64,000 bases of DNA from the NCBI RefSeq assembly GCF_017744955.1, contig NZ_JAGIAG010000013.1, forward strand, positions 1 through 64,000, given 5' to 3'. The position numbers and the translations under genes are program-made. This document shows, in pieces, positions 32,820-41,595 of this stretch. The notes under the pieces are model-generated. The model did not search any database and was not told the origin of the DNA. It worked only from the letters and a program-made list of their open reading frames with translations. This DNA comes from Dokdonella sp. Lineage in GTDB: Bacteria; Pseudomonadota; Gammaproteobacteria; Xanthomonadales; Rhodanobacteraceae. Within the stretch, counting starts at the first letter, position 1. Every line of letters begins with the position of its first letter.

Positions 32820-35800
32820 TCAGTCCTTGCCGCCGAAGCGGTAGTTCGCCTGCACGAAGAACGAGCGGCCGAGCGGGCTGTACCAGCGGTTCGGATAGTA
32901 CGGATAGCTGGTCCATTCGCCCTTGCGGCGCGGTTCCTTGTCGAGCAGGTTGTCGACGATCAGGCTCAGCGTCAGCGCGTCGCTCCAGCGGTAGTTGAAC
33001 GAGCCGTTGTAGACGAAGGTCGGCGCGAGGCGCTGGGTGCCGTCGTAGTCCGGCAGGCCGCCGAGGCGATAGCCGTACAGCGTGGTGGTGATCTTGTCGT
33101 AGTTCCACGTCACCGAGTAGGAAGTCTTGTCGCGCGGGATGACGTAGTTGTAGAGGTCCTTCAGCTCGTCGACGACCGGGTCGCCCGGGAACTGCTGCAG
33201 GTCGTGGCTGATGACGTAGGTGTAGCCGAGATCGAAGTCCCACGTGCCGACGCGATCGGTTTCGAGCTTGTAGTGCGCCTTGACGTCGACGCCCGAGGTG
33301 CGGTCGACCGCCGCGTTGATCGGCAGCACCAGCACCGAGGTGATGCCGAGCGGATTGGCCGGGTCGGTGGCCGGGTTGCGCACGACCTGGGTCAGCACCT
33401 GCTGGCACAGCGCGGAGTTCATGTCGAGCACGCCGAGGCGGCAGTCGGCTTCCTGGCGCAGGATCATGTCGCTGTCCTGGTACAGCACTTCGTTCTTCAG
33501 CCGGATGTTGTAGTAGTCGGCGGTGATGTCCAGGCCGCGCACGGGCGAATAGACGAAGCCGTAGGTGAACGAGCGGCTGGTCTCGTTCTTCAGCGTGGTG
33601 CTGCCGTGGCTGCGGCCGTTGTAGGGCACGTCGCTGCGGCTGCAGTCGCCGATGTCGACGTCCGGCTCGAACTCGCGGCAGTAGTAGTAGTCCGGCGCGC
33701 TCGAGCTCGATCCGCTGAGGCCGGCGTAGAGGTAGGACAGGTCCGGCGCGCGGAAGCCGGTGCCGGCCGAGCCGCGCAGCAGCAGGCTCTCGAACGGACG
33801 GAACTCCAGGCCCAGCGACCAGGTGAACTTGCCCGACGAGGTCGAGGAATATTCGTAGCGGTCGTAGCGGCCGGCGGCGTTCATGTTGAGCATCGAGAAC
33901 ACCGGCACGTTGAATTCGACGCCGGCGCCGGTATGGTCGCGCGAGCCGACCGCGCCGGTGTTGTGCAGGCCGTAGTAGGTGCCGTCGAGCGAGAGCGGAT
34001 CGGGCTTGAGGCCGTAGTACTGGTTGCCGTACTCGGCCACCGCGGCGAAGCCGACCGGGCCGGCCGGCAGGTGGAACAGCTCGGTGTTGGTCAGGGTCGC
34101 GCTGAAGTTCTCCGCGCGGCTGAAGTCGCGGTCGATCGAGTCCTGCGTGATCGAGCGGAACTGGTCGACCGTCAGCGGGGTGTACAGGCGGCTGATCGGC
34201 GCGTCGTAGATCTGGTAGCCGCTGTCGGGATCGATGCCGAGCGAGGGGCCGAGATAGAGCGCCTGCGCCTTCGCCGAGATCAGCGCCGGCCATTTGCTCT
34301 TCAGCTGGTTCTGCGAGTGGCCGAACAGCGCCTCGTAGGTCCAGGCGGTGTCGGGGATCGAGCCCTTGACGCCGGTGTTGATCGAGTAGGTGTTGTTGAT
34401 GTTGCGGATCTTGCCGCGCTCGAAGCCGCCGTTCTCCTCGATCGTGAAATAGCGGCGCTGCCACTGCTCGATCCGGCCGGTGGCGAGGTTGTAGAACGGC
34501 ACCGGCGTCGAGTCGCCGTTGAGCTGGTAGCTGTTCTGCCACTGCAGCGGCGTGTTGTAGCCCTCCTGGTGCGAGGTGCTGGCCTGCAGGTCGAGGAAGA
34601 AGTCGAGGTGGTCGCTGAAGTGGTAGGTGGCGGTGCCGTAGAAGTTCGCCGCCTTGCGGCCGTTCTCGAGCGTGCCGTAGCCGACGTCCTGGTTGCTGCC
34701 GCAGTAGTAGCCGTAGTTGCGGCGATAGGCGTGGAACACCGAGCCGCGATCGAGATGCGAGAGCGCGTCGCAGGTTTCCTTGCCCGGGTCGATGTAGTCG
34801 CCGTTCTCGTCGATGAGGGTGAACACCGGCGAGGCGTAGGTCGGCACCGGCGAATCGAGCTTGGAATCGGTGTAGCGCCGCTGGTAGGCCCACAGCGGCG
34901 TCTTGTTCAACAGTTCCAGCGAGAACACCGAGTCGAAGTTGCCGCTCGACCAGCCGCTGGTGACCTGCAGGCGCTGGGAGCTGGCGCCGCCGTGCTGGGT
35001 GTCGCCGACGCGCAGGTCGACGGTGGTGCCGTCGACCTTCTGCTTGAGAATGAAGTTGATGACGCCGGAAACGGCGTCGGAGCCGTACACCGCCGAAGCG
35101 CTGCCGGACAGGATTTCGACCCGCTCGATCATCGACGCGGGGATGCTGGAGATGTCGGTGAAGTTGCTGTTGCCGCCGTAGGACTGCGGGTAGTCGGCGA
35201 TGCGCCGGCCGTTGACGAGCACGAGAGTGTGGTTGGGGCCGAGGCCGCGCAGGTCGACCGCGATCGCGCCGTTGGAGAAGCCGTTGGTATTGGCGTTGTT
35301 GTCGAGCGAGCCCAGGTTCTGGGTCAGCGACGTCATGATGTCGTAGGTGCTGGCGAAGCCGTTGTTGCGGATGTCCGCCGCGGTGACGACGACGACCGGC
35401 GCCGGCCCCTCGACCTGCGCGCGCGGGATGCGCGAGCCGGTGACGGTGAGCTTCTCCAGTTCGGCCGGCGGTTCCTGCGGAACGTCGCTCTCCTTCGGCG
35501 CCGCCGTCTTGGTCGGCGCCGGCTCCTTCGCGGCGGGCCGCGACGCCGCCGGCTTGACCACGACCGTGTTCGCGTCGGTGAATTCCGAGCTGAACGTGGT
35601 GCCTTCGAGCAGCTTGCGCAGGCCGGCGGACGCGCTGAGCTTGCCGTTGACGCCCGGCGACTGCGCGTTGTCGAGGTTCGCGCCCGAGGTCAGCACCTGC
35701 ACGTGGGCCTGCTTGGAGTACTCGATCAGCGCACCGGCCAGCGGCTGCGGCGCGATCGCGAAATCCACTGGCGCCGGCGATCCTTGCGCCCGCGCGTCCG

Positions 35801-35888
35801 CGGCCGGCCACGGCAGCGCGAGGAACGCCAGAACGACGATCAGAACGAACGAAACAACCCTGTGCGGCGAAACCGCGCGACTACCCAT
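32820..35888 (-). CDS. TonB-dependent outer-membrane receptor with STN signalling domain
   Basis: A 1022-residue receptor. The signal peptide ends near residue 35. An STN (secretin/TonB short N-terminal) domain spans about residues 40-112 ('APQPLAGALIEYSKQAHVQV'), a Pro/Ala/Lys-rich linker follows, then the plug with 'LEKLTVTGSRIPR' and 'ASMIERVEILSGSASAVYGS', and a large 22-strand barrel. The STN domain is used by FecA-like transducers to signal to FecR, and FecI/FecR-type genes lie directly upstream. The ligand is unknown; the co-directional oligopeptidase suggests a peptide. ATG 35888 is chosen over 35894 because of its ribosome-binding-site spacing. Confidence 0.93.
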   Translation of the reverse strand: MGSRAVSPHRVVSFVLIVVLAFLALPWPAADARAQGSPAPVDFAIAPQPLAGALIEYSKQAHVQVLTSGANLDNAQSPGVNGKLSASAGLRKLLEGTTFSSEFTDANTVVVKPAASRPAAKEPAPTKTAAPKESDVPQEPPAELEKLTVTGSRIPRAQVEGPAPVVVVTAADIRNNGFASTYDIMTSLTQNLGSLDNNANTNGFSNGAIAVDLRGLGPNHTLVLVNGRRIADYPQSYGGNSNFTDISSIPASMIERVEILSGSASAVYGSDAVSGVINFILKQKVDGTTVDLRVGDTQHGGASSQRLQVTSGWSSGNFDSVFSLELLNKTPLWAYQRRYTDSKLDSPVPTYASPVFTLIDENGDYIDPGKETCDALSHLDRGSVFHAYRRNYGYYCGSNQDVGYGTLENGRKAANFYGTATYHFSDHLDFFLDLQASTSHQEGYNTPLQWQNSYQLNGDSTPVPFYNLATGRIEQWQRRYFTIEENGGFERGKIRNINNTYSINTGVKGSIPDTAWTYEALFGHSQNQLKSKWPALISAKAQALYLGPSLGIDPDSGYQIYDAPISRLYTPLTVDQFRSITQDSIDRDFSRAENFSATLTNTELFHLPAGPVGFAAVAEYGNQYYGLKPDPLSLDGTYYGLHNTGAVGSRDHTGAGVEFNVPVFSMLNMNAAGRYDRYEYSSTSSGKFTWSLGLEFRPFESLLLRGSAGTGFRAPDLSYLYAGLSGSSSSAPDYYYCREFEPDVDIGDCSRSDVPYNGRSHGSTTLKNETSRSFTYGFVYSPVRGLDITADYYNIRLKNEVLYQDSDMILRQEADCRLGVLDMNSALCQQVLTQVVRNPATDPANPLGITSVLVLPINAAVDRTSGVDVKAHYKLETDRVGTWDFDLGYTYVISHDLQQFPGDPVVDELKDLYNYVIPRDKTSYSVTWNYDKITTTLYGYRLGGLPDYDGTQRLAPTFVYNGSFNYRWSDALTLSLIVDNLLDKEPRRKGEWTSYPYYPNRWYSPLGRSFFVQANYRFGGKD

Positions 35889-35896
35889 GGACATCC

Positions 35897-35914
35897 CCGT
35901 TGCCGCGGCAACGG
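35897..35914 (-). promoter_or_regulatory. Perfect palindrome at the receptor ribosome-binding site
   Basis: CCGTTGCCGCGGCAACGG is an 18-base perfect palindrome ending 8 bases before the chosen start codon, in the transcript leader of the TonB receptor. As RNA it can fold over the GGGG ribosome-binding region, or as DNA it may be a regulator site. Both readings are inference. Confidence 0.45.
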
Positions 35915-36222
35915 CGCGGCTCGGGAGCCATGACGGATCATCGGGCGGATTTTGAAATGCGGCGGTCACGAAACCGTGTCCGTCCGGCCCGGTCCGTTCT
36001 GTGCCGGTCGCGCGCGTTACGTCGTTCCCGTCGTTCCCGCGCAAGGGAACCTTCAGAAGCTGCATCACTCCCGCGAGGCGCTTCTCCACAGCGGCTGTCC
36101 CGCGGCTGGTCAAACGGAATCCGTCGATCCCCGTGTTCGCGGTGCGACGGCATCGAGGCCTTTCGAGGTCCCGTCGCGCTGGAATCCATCGACGCGCACA
36201 AGCCGCGGCGGGACGGACGCGA
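35915..36222. other. Spacer between the FecR-like gene and the receptor gene
   Basis: About 310 bases without a supported gene. It contains an inverted repeat GTTCCC-GCGCAA-GGGAAC at 36033-36050. A FecI-type promoter for the receptor would be expected here, but no element could be identified with confidence. Confidence 0.4.
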
Positions 36223-37224
36223 TCAGCGCGCAGCACGCGCCGCCGAAATCGTCACCTGTCCGGCATCGCCCCCGACGCGCACCGGCAGGATCTTCGGCAG
36301 CGCGCGCAGCCAGCCGTCGAGCGCGGCGGGGTCGACCGTGCCGGTGAACGCGAGCGTGCCGAGCCTGGCGTCGGCGAGCACCAGCGGGCGCGTGGAGTAG
36401 CGGTTGATGTTGGCGACCACCGAATCGAGCGGTTCGTTGACGAATTCGAGGCGGTGCTCGCGCCAGCTGGTGGCGCGGGTCGGCGAGATCGCGCTGACCG
36501 TCAGGCCGGACGCGCGCGGGTCGAAGGAGATCTGCTGGCCGGCGACCGCTTCCAGCGCGTCGGCCGCGGAGACCTTGCCGATCGCTGCACCTTCGCTGCC
36601 GGCCACGCGCACGCGCCCTTCGGCGACCGCGATGGTGACGCGCTCGCCGGTGCGGCGCACGTTGAAGGCGGTGCCGACCGCGCGGATCGAGATCTTCCCG
36701 GCGGCGACGATGAAGGGCCGCTTGGTGTCGTGCGCCACCTGGAAGTACGCCTCGCCCGCGCCGAGGTCGACGTCGCGGCGCGCCGGCGTGTAGTGCGTGG
36801 TCAGCTGCGTCGCGCCGCCGAGCGCGATCTGCGATCCGTCCGACAGCGCGATGTCGCGGTCGACCGCGACCGGAGTGGCGTAGCTGGCGCTTTCGACCGC
36901 GTCGGCACGCAGGCGATCGCGCAGCATCGTGCCGACCGCGACGGCGGCGAGCAGGAACGAGGCGGCGAGCGCGAAAGGCCACCAGCGCCGCGTCCGCCTC
37001 GGCGCGAACTCGCGCACGAATCCCTGCCGCGCTTCGGCGTCGAGCGCGCCGAGCTGCGCGCCGAGTTCGCTCACGCGCGCGAACGCGTCGGGGTGGCGCG
37101 GATCGCGTCCGCTCCATTCCAGCCATTGTTCCTCGCTGCGCGCGGCACGGCGCGGATCGCGCAGGCGCACCCACCAGTCGGCGGCGGCGTGCAGCGGGGT
37201 CGGATCGGGACGGTTCGGGTCCAT
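36223..37224 (-). CDS. FecR-family transmembrane sigma regulator
   Basis: A 333-residue FecR-like protein. The N-terminal cytoplasmic DUF4880-type segment ('AADWWVRLRDP', 'EEQWLEWSGRDPRHPDAFARV') precedes one membrane span at about residues 83-101, and a periplasmic FecR domain ('DIALSDGSQIALGG', 'AYFQVAHDTKRPFIV', 'VGTAFNVRR') and a secretin/STN-like C-terminal part. It would transmit occupancy of the TonB receptor to the sigma factor. It starts one base after the sigma stop. ATG 37224 is the family-typical start. Confidence 0.92.
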   Translation of the reverse strand: MDPNRPDPTPLHAAADWWVRLRDPRRAARSEEQWLEWSGRDPRHPDAFARVSELGAQLGALDAEARQGFVREFAPRRTRRWWPFALAASFLLAAVAVGTMLRDRLRADAVESASYATPVAVDRDIALSDGSQIALGGATQLTTHYTPARRDVDLGAGEAYFQVAHDTKRPFIVAAGKISIRAVGTAFNVRRTGERVTIAVAEGRVRVAGSEGAAIGKVSAADALEAVAGQQISFDPRASGLTVSAISPTRATSWREHRLEFVNEPLDSVVANINRYSTRPLVLADARLGTLAFTGTVDPAALDGWLRALPKILPVRVGGDAGQVTISAARAAR

Positions 37225-37225
37225 G

Positions 37226-37819
37226 TCAGGTGTTCTCCTCGGCATCCAGGCGTTCGCGGCAGTGCGCCATCGCGCGCGCCACGTGGTAGCGCACCATGCG
37301 CTCACTGAGTTGCATCGTCTGCGCGATCACGTCGAAGCCGCACCCCTCGATCGCGTGCATGACGAAGGCGGCGCTGGTCTTGCGCGGCAGTTCGCGCAGC
37401 GCTTCGCGCACGATGCGCAGCTGATCGGCCGCCAGCGCGCGGCGCTCGGGCGCCGGCGCGGCCAGCCATTCCTCGAACAGGTCGGCGAGCGGTTCGTCCT
37501 GGTCGGTGTCGGCGCGCGCGTTGCGCTGGCGCAGGCGGTCGACGGCGAGATTGGAGGCGATGCGGAACAGGTAGGCGCGCAGGAAGCCGACCTGTTCGGG
37601 ATGTTCCAGGCGCAGCAGGCGCACGTAGGCTTCCTGGGCGACTTCCTGCGCCTCGGCGACGGAGTCGAGGCGGCTGGAGAGGAACGCGATCAGGGTGCGG
37701 TTGTGCTCGCTGAACAGGCGCGCGACCTGCGCCGCGTGCGCCGCATCGGCACCCGCGGCCGGGCGTGCGCGTTCGAGTTCGGGCTGGCTGGTCGCCGGGT
37801 TCACGCTGGGGTCCGCCAT
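37226..37819 (-). CDS. FecI-like ECF sigma factor
   Basis: A 197-residue ECF sigma factor. Region 2: 'LFSEHNRTLIAFLSSRLDS' and 'EAQEVAQEAYVRLLRL' plus 'FLRAYLFRIASNLAVDRLRQ'. Region 4: 'LRELPRKTSAAFVMHAIEG' and 'FDVIAQTMQLSERMVRYHVA'. These are typical of the FecI group controlled by FecR. It heads the set sigma, FecR, TonB receptor, oligopeptidase, all on the minus strand, and should drive the receptor promoter. ATG 37819 is preferred; upstream codons lack family-like sequence. Confidence 0.92.
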   Translation of the reverse strand: MADPSVNPATSQPELERARPAAGADAAHAAQVARLFSEHNRTLIAFLSSRLDSVAEAQEVAQEAYVRLLRLEHPEQVGFLRAYLFRIASNLAVDRLRQRNARADTDQDEPLADLFEEWLAAPAPERRALAADQLRIVREALRELPRKTSAAFVMHAIEGCGFDVIAQTMQLSERMVRYHVARAMAHCRERLDAEENT

Positions 37820-37962
37820 GTCGCGTCCACGCCTAGACGAATGGCCGCGACCGGATTGAAATCGCGGGCGCGTCTCCGTCGCCGGAAGGCGGGAACTGGC
37901 GCATTTCAAAAATCCGCGTCGAACTCGTCCTTGTCAAGGGAGCGTCGAGCCCCTTTTCGCTC

Positions 37963-38043
37963 GTCATCCCCGCGAAGGCGGGTTCCATCCTGGTTTTCTC
38001 CGCTCGGTCGAGAACAGGATGGAGTGCCGTGTCGGCGGGAATG
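37963..38043. repeat. Inverted-repeat element, copy 2
   Basis: Begins GTCATCCCCGCGAAGGCGGG and ends GGCGGGAATGGCG, with an inner stem CCATCCTG (37985-37992)/CAGGATGG (38015-38022). It shares the arm sequence CATCCCCGCGAA-GCGGG-ATCCA and the two-stem layout with the reverse complement of the 30405-30488 element. It lies between the FecI gene and the cyanophycinase-like gene. Confidence 0.65.
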
Positions 38044-38136
38044 GCGTCGATCGAGGTTTCCGACGTGCCCTCGGGGCCGGACCGTGAAGGGTCATGCGGC
38101 TCACGCCTACGTCATCGCCAATCAGGACACCGCCGC

Positions 38137-39246
38137 ATGCGCATCCCCGTCGTCGCCGCTCTTCTCTGCCTGGTCGCGTCCGCCGCGTCCGCCGCGTTCG
38201 CGCCTCCCGCCGCCGCCGAGGCCGCGGCGAAGGCGCGCAACTACCGCGACCGCAACTTCGACTACTTCGTCAGCGGCGATCCGTCCAAGCCGCGCGCCGC
38301 GCATACCGAATTCGGCCTCGCCCTGATGGGCGGCGGCGGTCGGCTCAACGAGGCGTTCCGCTTCATCGCCCGGCGCGCCGGCGGCGGCCACATCGTGATC
38401 CTGCGCGCCGTCGGCGACGACAGCTTCGACCCGGACGACGGCAACTACGGCGAGTCGTTCGCGAAGGACTGGGGGCCGGTCGCCTCGGCCGAGACGATCG
38501 TCTTCCACAACCGCGAGGCCTCATCGGATCCGCGCGTGATCGCCGCGCTGAAGAACGCCGACGGCATCTTCCTCGCCGGCGGCGACCAGTCCAACTACAT
38601 CCGTTACTGGAAGGGCACGCCGGTGCAGGCGGCGCTCGACGCCCACGTCGCCGCGAACCGGCCGATCGGCGGATCGAGCGCGGGCCTGGCGGTGCTCGGC
38701 CGCTACAGCTACGGCGCGCTCGACGGCGGCAGCATGGAATCGAAGGTCGCGCTGACCGATCCGTTCGACTCCGGCGTGACGCTGGAGCGCGACTTCCTGC
38801 ATTTCCGTTTTCTCGAAGACGTCCTCACCGACACGCACTTCTCCGAGCGCCACCGCCTCGGCCGGCTGATCGCCTTCCTCGCGCGTCTCGATGCGCCGGA
38901 CGCCGCGGGCAAGGGCGGCAAGGTATTCGGCATCGGCGTCGACGAGAAGAGCGCGCTGCTGATCGGCGCCGACGGCGTCGGCAAGCTCTCCGCGGACTCC
39001 GCCGGCAGCGCGTGGATCGTGCTGCCGCGCAAGCCCGCGACCGGCCTCGCGGCGGGCAAGCCGCTGTCGCTGGCCGACATCCGTCTCGTGCGCGTCGACG
39101 GCCGCGGCAGCATCGATCTGAAGACCCGCCGCGTACAGCAGCCGGCCGCGGACTTCGCGATCTCGATCGCGGACGGCAAGCTGGTCGGCGATTCGCCCGC
39201 CGCGGCGATCCTGACGCGCGACAAGCCCGAGCCGGGCGAGGATTGA
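38137..39246 (+). CDS. Exported cyanophycinase-like peptidase (S51 family)
   Basis: A 369-residue S51-family protein. A signal peptide (residues 1-19, 'LLCLVASAASA') precedes the class-I amidotransferase-like fold with 'ALMGGGGRLNEAFRFIARRA', 'ADGIFLAGGDQSNYIRYW' and the nucleophile 'GGSSAGLAVLG' (catalytic Ser). Cyanophycinases cut beta-Asp-Arg dipeptides from cyanophycin; exported forms occur in bacteria that scavenge the polymer. The exact substrate is unproven. ATG 38137 starts the signal peptide. No cyanophycin synthetase is nearby, consistent with a scavenging role. Confidence 0.87.
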   Translation: MRIPVVAALLCLVASAASAAFAPPAAAEAAAKARNYRDRNFDYFVSGDPSKPRAAHTEFGLALMGGGGRLNEAFRFIARRAGGGHIVILRAVGDDSFDPDDGNYGESFAKDWGPVASAETIVFHNREASSDPRVIAALKNADGIFLAGGDQSNYIRYWKGTPVQAALDAHVAANRPIGGSSAGLAVLGRYSYGALDGGSMESKVALTDPFDSGVTLERDFLHFRFLEDVLTDTHFSERHRLGRLIAFLARLDAPDAAGKGGKVFGIGVDEKSALLIGADGVGKLSADSAGSAWIVLPRKPATGLAAGKPLSLADIRLVRVDGRGSIDLKTRRVQQPAADFAISIADGKLVGDSPAAAILTRDKPEPGED

Positions 39247-39259
39247 GGCGCGGTGCGAA

Positions 39260-40534
39260 TCAGGCGTCGGCGGTGCGCGGCTTTTCCGCGGCGTGATCGC
39301 CGAGCGATCGCGCCGCCTTCCAGCCGACCCAGCCGGAGCATCCCGCCGCGAGGATCGCCAGTCCCGCGAATCCCGGCAGCGTCATGCCGAGCGTGCGCAG
39401 GCCGTTGAAGCCGGTGGTGATCAGGAGGTCGCCGAAGCGCCAGACCGAAGTGTCGATGAAGTTCTTGGTCTTGTAGCGCGTCTCCGCGTCGACCTGCGTG
39501 TAGAGGCTGTCGAACGCCGGCTTGAACACGCCGTAGGCGCTGGCCCGCGTGACCACCGCGACGACCGCGATCCAGGCGCCGCTGAACACGGCCAGGCCCG
39601 CCAGCATCACCGCCTTCACCACGCCGTCGAGGGCCAGCGCCGGTGCCGGTCCCGCGCGCACCATCAGTGCGCGCGTGACGGTGAGCTGCAGCGCGGCCTG
39701 CAGCAGGTTGGCGTAGAGGTCGACGCTGGCGGCGAAATCCGTGCGCGCCTCGCGCGTCGGATAGGTCGCGCCGCTGTAGTCGGCGAGCAGTGCGTAGATG
39801 ACCGTGCCGACCGCGTCGCCGAGCAGCATCAGCAGCGCGACGCGACGCATCAGCGGCGATTTCAGCGTCTCGATCGCACCGGCGAGGAAGCTGCCGCCGA
39901 TGATGCGCTGATCGCGGCGATCGTCGCCGGCGACCGGGTGGCGCTGCGACCAGCGCGACAGCGCGAAGATGCAGGCGATCGACAAGCCGAGCAGGGCGGA
40001 GGAGATGACCAGCAGTCCGGGCACGCCGACCACGAACACCAGCGCCTTGGTCAACGCCGGTCCGGCGATCGCGCCCGCGGCGCCGCCGAGCGCGATGATC
40101 GGGAACAACCGCCGCGCCTGCTCGGCGTCGAACAGGTCGGCCATGAAGCTCCAGAACACCGACACCACGAACAGGTTGAACACGCTGCCGTAGACGAAGA
40201 ACGCCGAGCCGAGCAGGCGCGCGTCGATCCTGTCCTGCGCGTTGAACAGCGGAATGAACGCGACCATGCCGGCGATGAAGAACAGGTACACGAACGGCAC
40301 GAAGCGGCGGCGCGGGTAGCGCGCGACCAGCGCGCCGAACAGCGGCGCCAGTGCCAGGGTCGCGACGAAGGTCGCCGCGTAGAAGATCGGCAGCGCGGTC
40401 GAGCCGACCGCGGCGGAGAGCTGGTCGCGCACCGGCCGGATCACGTAGTACGCGGCCAGCACCAGGAAGAAGTACACGAACGCGACGGCGACGGCGAAGA
40501 CTTCGTGGCGCTGGATGGCGGGGCGGCTCGGCAC
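39260..40534 (-). CDS. MFS/NTT-type 12-span membrane transporter
   Basis: A 424-residue transporter with about 11-12 membrane segments. 'FFLVLAAYYVIRPVRDQL' and 'FWSFMADLFDAEQARRLFPI' with 'ALGGAAGAIAGPALT' resemble the ATP/ADP (NTT) translocase-like branch of the major facilitator group, common in this order with unknown substrate. GTG 40534 has GAGGGA at good spacing and is preferred; ATG 40567 would add 11 residues but has no ribosome-binding site. Convergent with the cyanophycinase-like gene (13-base gap) and divergent from the MOSC gene. Confidence 0.78.
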   Translation of the reverse strand: MPSRPAIQRHEVFAVAVAFVYFFLVLAAYYVIRPVRDQLSAAVGSTALPIFYAATFVATLALAPLFGALVARYPRRRFVPFVYLFFIAGMVAFIPLFNAQDRIDARLLGSAFFVYGSVFNLFVVSVFWSFMADLFDAEQARRLFPIIALGGAAGAIAGPALTKALVFVVGVPGLLVISSALLGLSIACIFALSRWSQRHPVAGDDRRDQRIIGGSFLAGAIETLKSPLMRRVALLMLLGDAVGTVIYALLADYSGATYPTREARTDFAASVDLYANLLQAALQLTVTRALMVRAGPAPALALDGVVKAVMLAGLAVFSGAWIAVVAVVTRASAYGVFKPAFDSLYTQVDAETRYKTKNFIDTSVWRFGDLLITTGFNGLRTLGMTLPGFAGLAILAAGCSGWVGWKAARSLGDHAAEKPRTADA

Positions 40535-40618
40535 GGGGGTCCCTCGGAGGCGGCGCAAGCCTAGCATGCGATGGTTTCGTTGCTGCGGGGCGGGACGATA
40601 GTCGGGAGTGAGCGGAAT

Positions 40619-40698
40619 AGCGGTGAGCGGTGAGCGGAAAAAGCAGAGCCTGTCACGATCTTCCCGCTCACCGCTCACCGCTCACCGCTCACCGCTCA
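40619..40698. repeat. Inverted cluster of the ACCGCTC heptamer
   Basis: About 2.7 copies of AGCGGTG (40619-40637) face five perfect copies of CCGCTCA (40664-40698) across a 26-base spacer, so the transcript could form a long hairpin. The same heptamer forms an 11-copy tandem array at 30540-30616. This copy lies in the divergent promoter region of the transporter and the MOSC gene. Confidence 0.88.
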
Positions 40699-40752
40699 TG
40701 CATTCCCAAAGCGCCGCAAACGAATCCACACCCATGCCGCTATCATCGTGCA

Positions 40753-41562
40753 ATGACGCCGACGCTTTCCGCGATTCACGTATTCCCGATCAAGTCCTGT
40801 GCGGCGTGGGTGCGCGACGAGGCCGAAGTCGAGCCGCGTGGCCTGGCCGGCGACCGCCGCTGGATGGTCGCCGACGCGAACGGAAAATTCCTCACCGCGC
40901 GCCAGCATCCGCGCCTGACCCTGGTGCGCGCCGAGGTCGACGGCGATGCGCTCGCGCTGGGCGCGCCCGGCATGCCGGTGCTGCGGCTGGCGCCGCCGGA
41001 ATCCGCCGCACGCATCGAGGCGACGGTCTGGAAGAGCACCGTGCAGGCGCAGGTCGCCGAAGCGCGCGCCGACGCGTGGATCAGCGCCTTCCTCGGTCTG
41101 CCCGCGCGCTTCGTGCACATGGACGCGGACTGCGTACGCGCGGTCGACGCGGACTACGGCCGGCCCGGCGACGAGGTCAGCTTCGCCGACGGCTATCCGC
41201 TGCTGCTGATTTCGCAGGCCGCGCTCGACGCCTTGAACGCGAAGCTCGCGCAGCCGGTGCCGATGCTGCGCTTCCGTCCGAGCCTGGTCGTCACCGGCAC
41301 CGAGCCGCACGCCGAGGACGGCTGGAAGCGCATCCGCATCGGCGCGGTCGAGTTCGACGTGGTCAAGCCCTGCACGCGCTGCGTCTTCACCACGGTCGAC
41401 TACGAACGCGGCGAGTTCGACCCTTCCGGCGAGCCCTTGCGCACCTTGACGACCTACCGGCGCACGCCGAAGGGCGTCACCTTCGGCCAGAACCTGATCC
41501 CACGCGGCCGCGGCATCTTGCGCGTCGGCGATACGGTTGAGATTTTCGAACGATCGTTTTAA
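40753..41562 (+). CDS. MOSC-domain protein (YcbX-like)
   Basis: A 269-residue protein. The MOSC N-terminal barrel ('IHVFPIKSCAAWVRDEAEV', 'GLAGDRRWMVADANGKFLTA') is followed by the MOSC domain with 'FRPSLVVTG', 'VVKPCTRCVFTTVD' (conserved Cys that binds molybdenum cofactor) and 'TFGQNLIPR'. YcbX-type proteins are molybdo-enzymes that reduce N-hydroxylated bases. ATG 40753 is the first codon of the family-like sequence; upstream in-frame codons read through the heptamer repeat. Confidence 0.9.
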   Translation: MTPTLSAIHVFPIKSCAAWVRDEAEVEPRGLAGDRRWMVADANGKFLTARQHPRLTLVRAEVDGDALALGAPGMPVLRLAPPESAARIEATVWKSTVQAQVAEARADAWISAFLGLPARFVHMDADCVRAVDADYGRPGDEVSFADGYPLLLISQAALDALNAKLAQPVPMLRFRPSLVVTGTEPHAEDGWKRIRIGAVEFDVVKPCTRCVFTTVDYERGEFDPSGEPLRTLTTYRRTPKGVTFGQNLIPRGRGILRVGDTVEIFERSF

Positions 41563-41595
41563 CGTGCCTCTTCCGGTGGTCGGAAGGGGCGCGCG

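Noticed and set aside
32712..35933. A 1073-codon + strand frame opposite the TonB receptor
   Set aside because: Entirely antisense to a receptor with clear STN, plug and barrel motifs; the translation is Val/Arg/Asp-rich shadow sequence without domain signatures.
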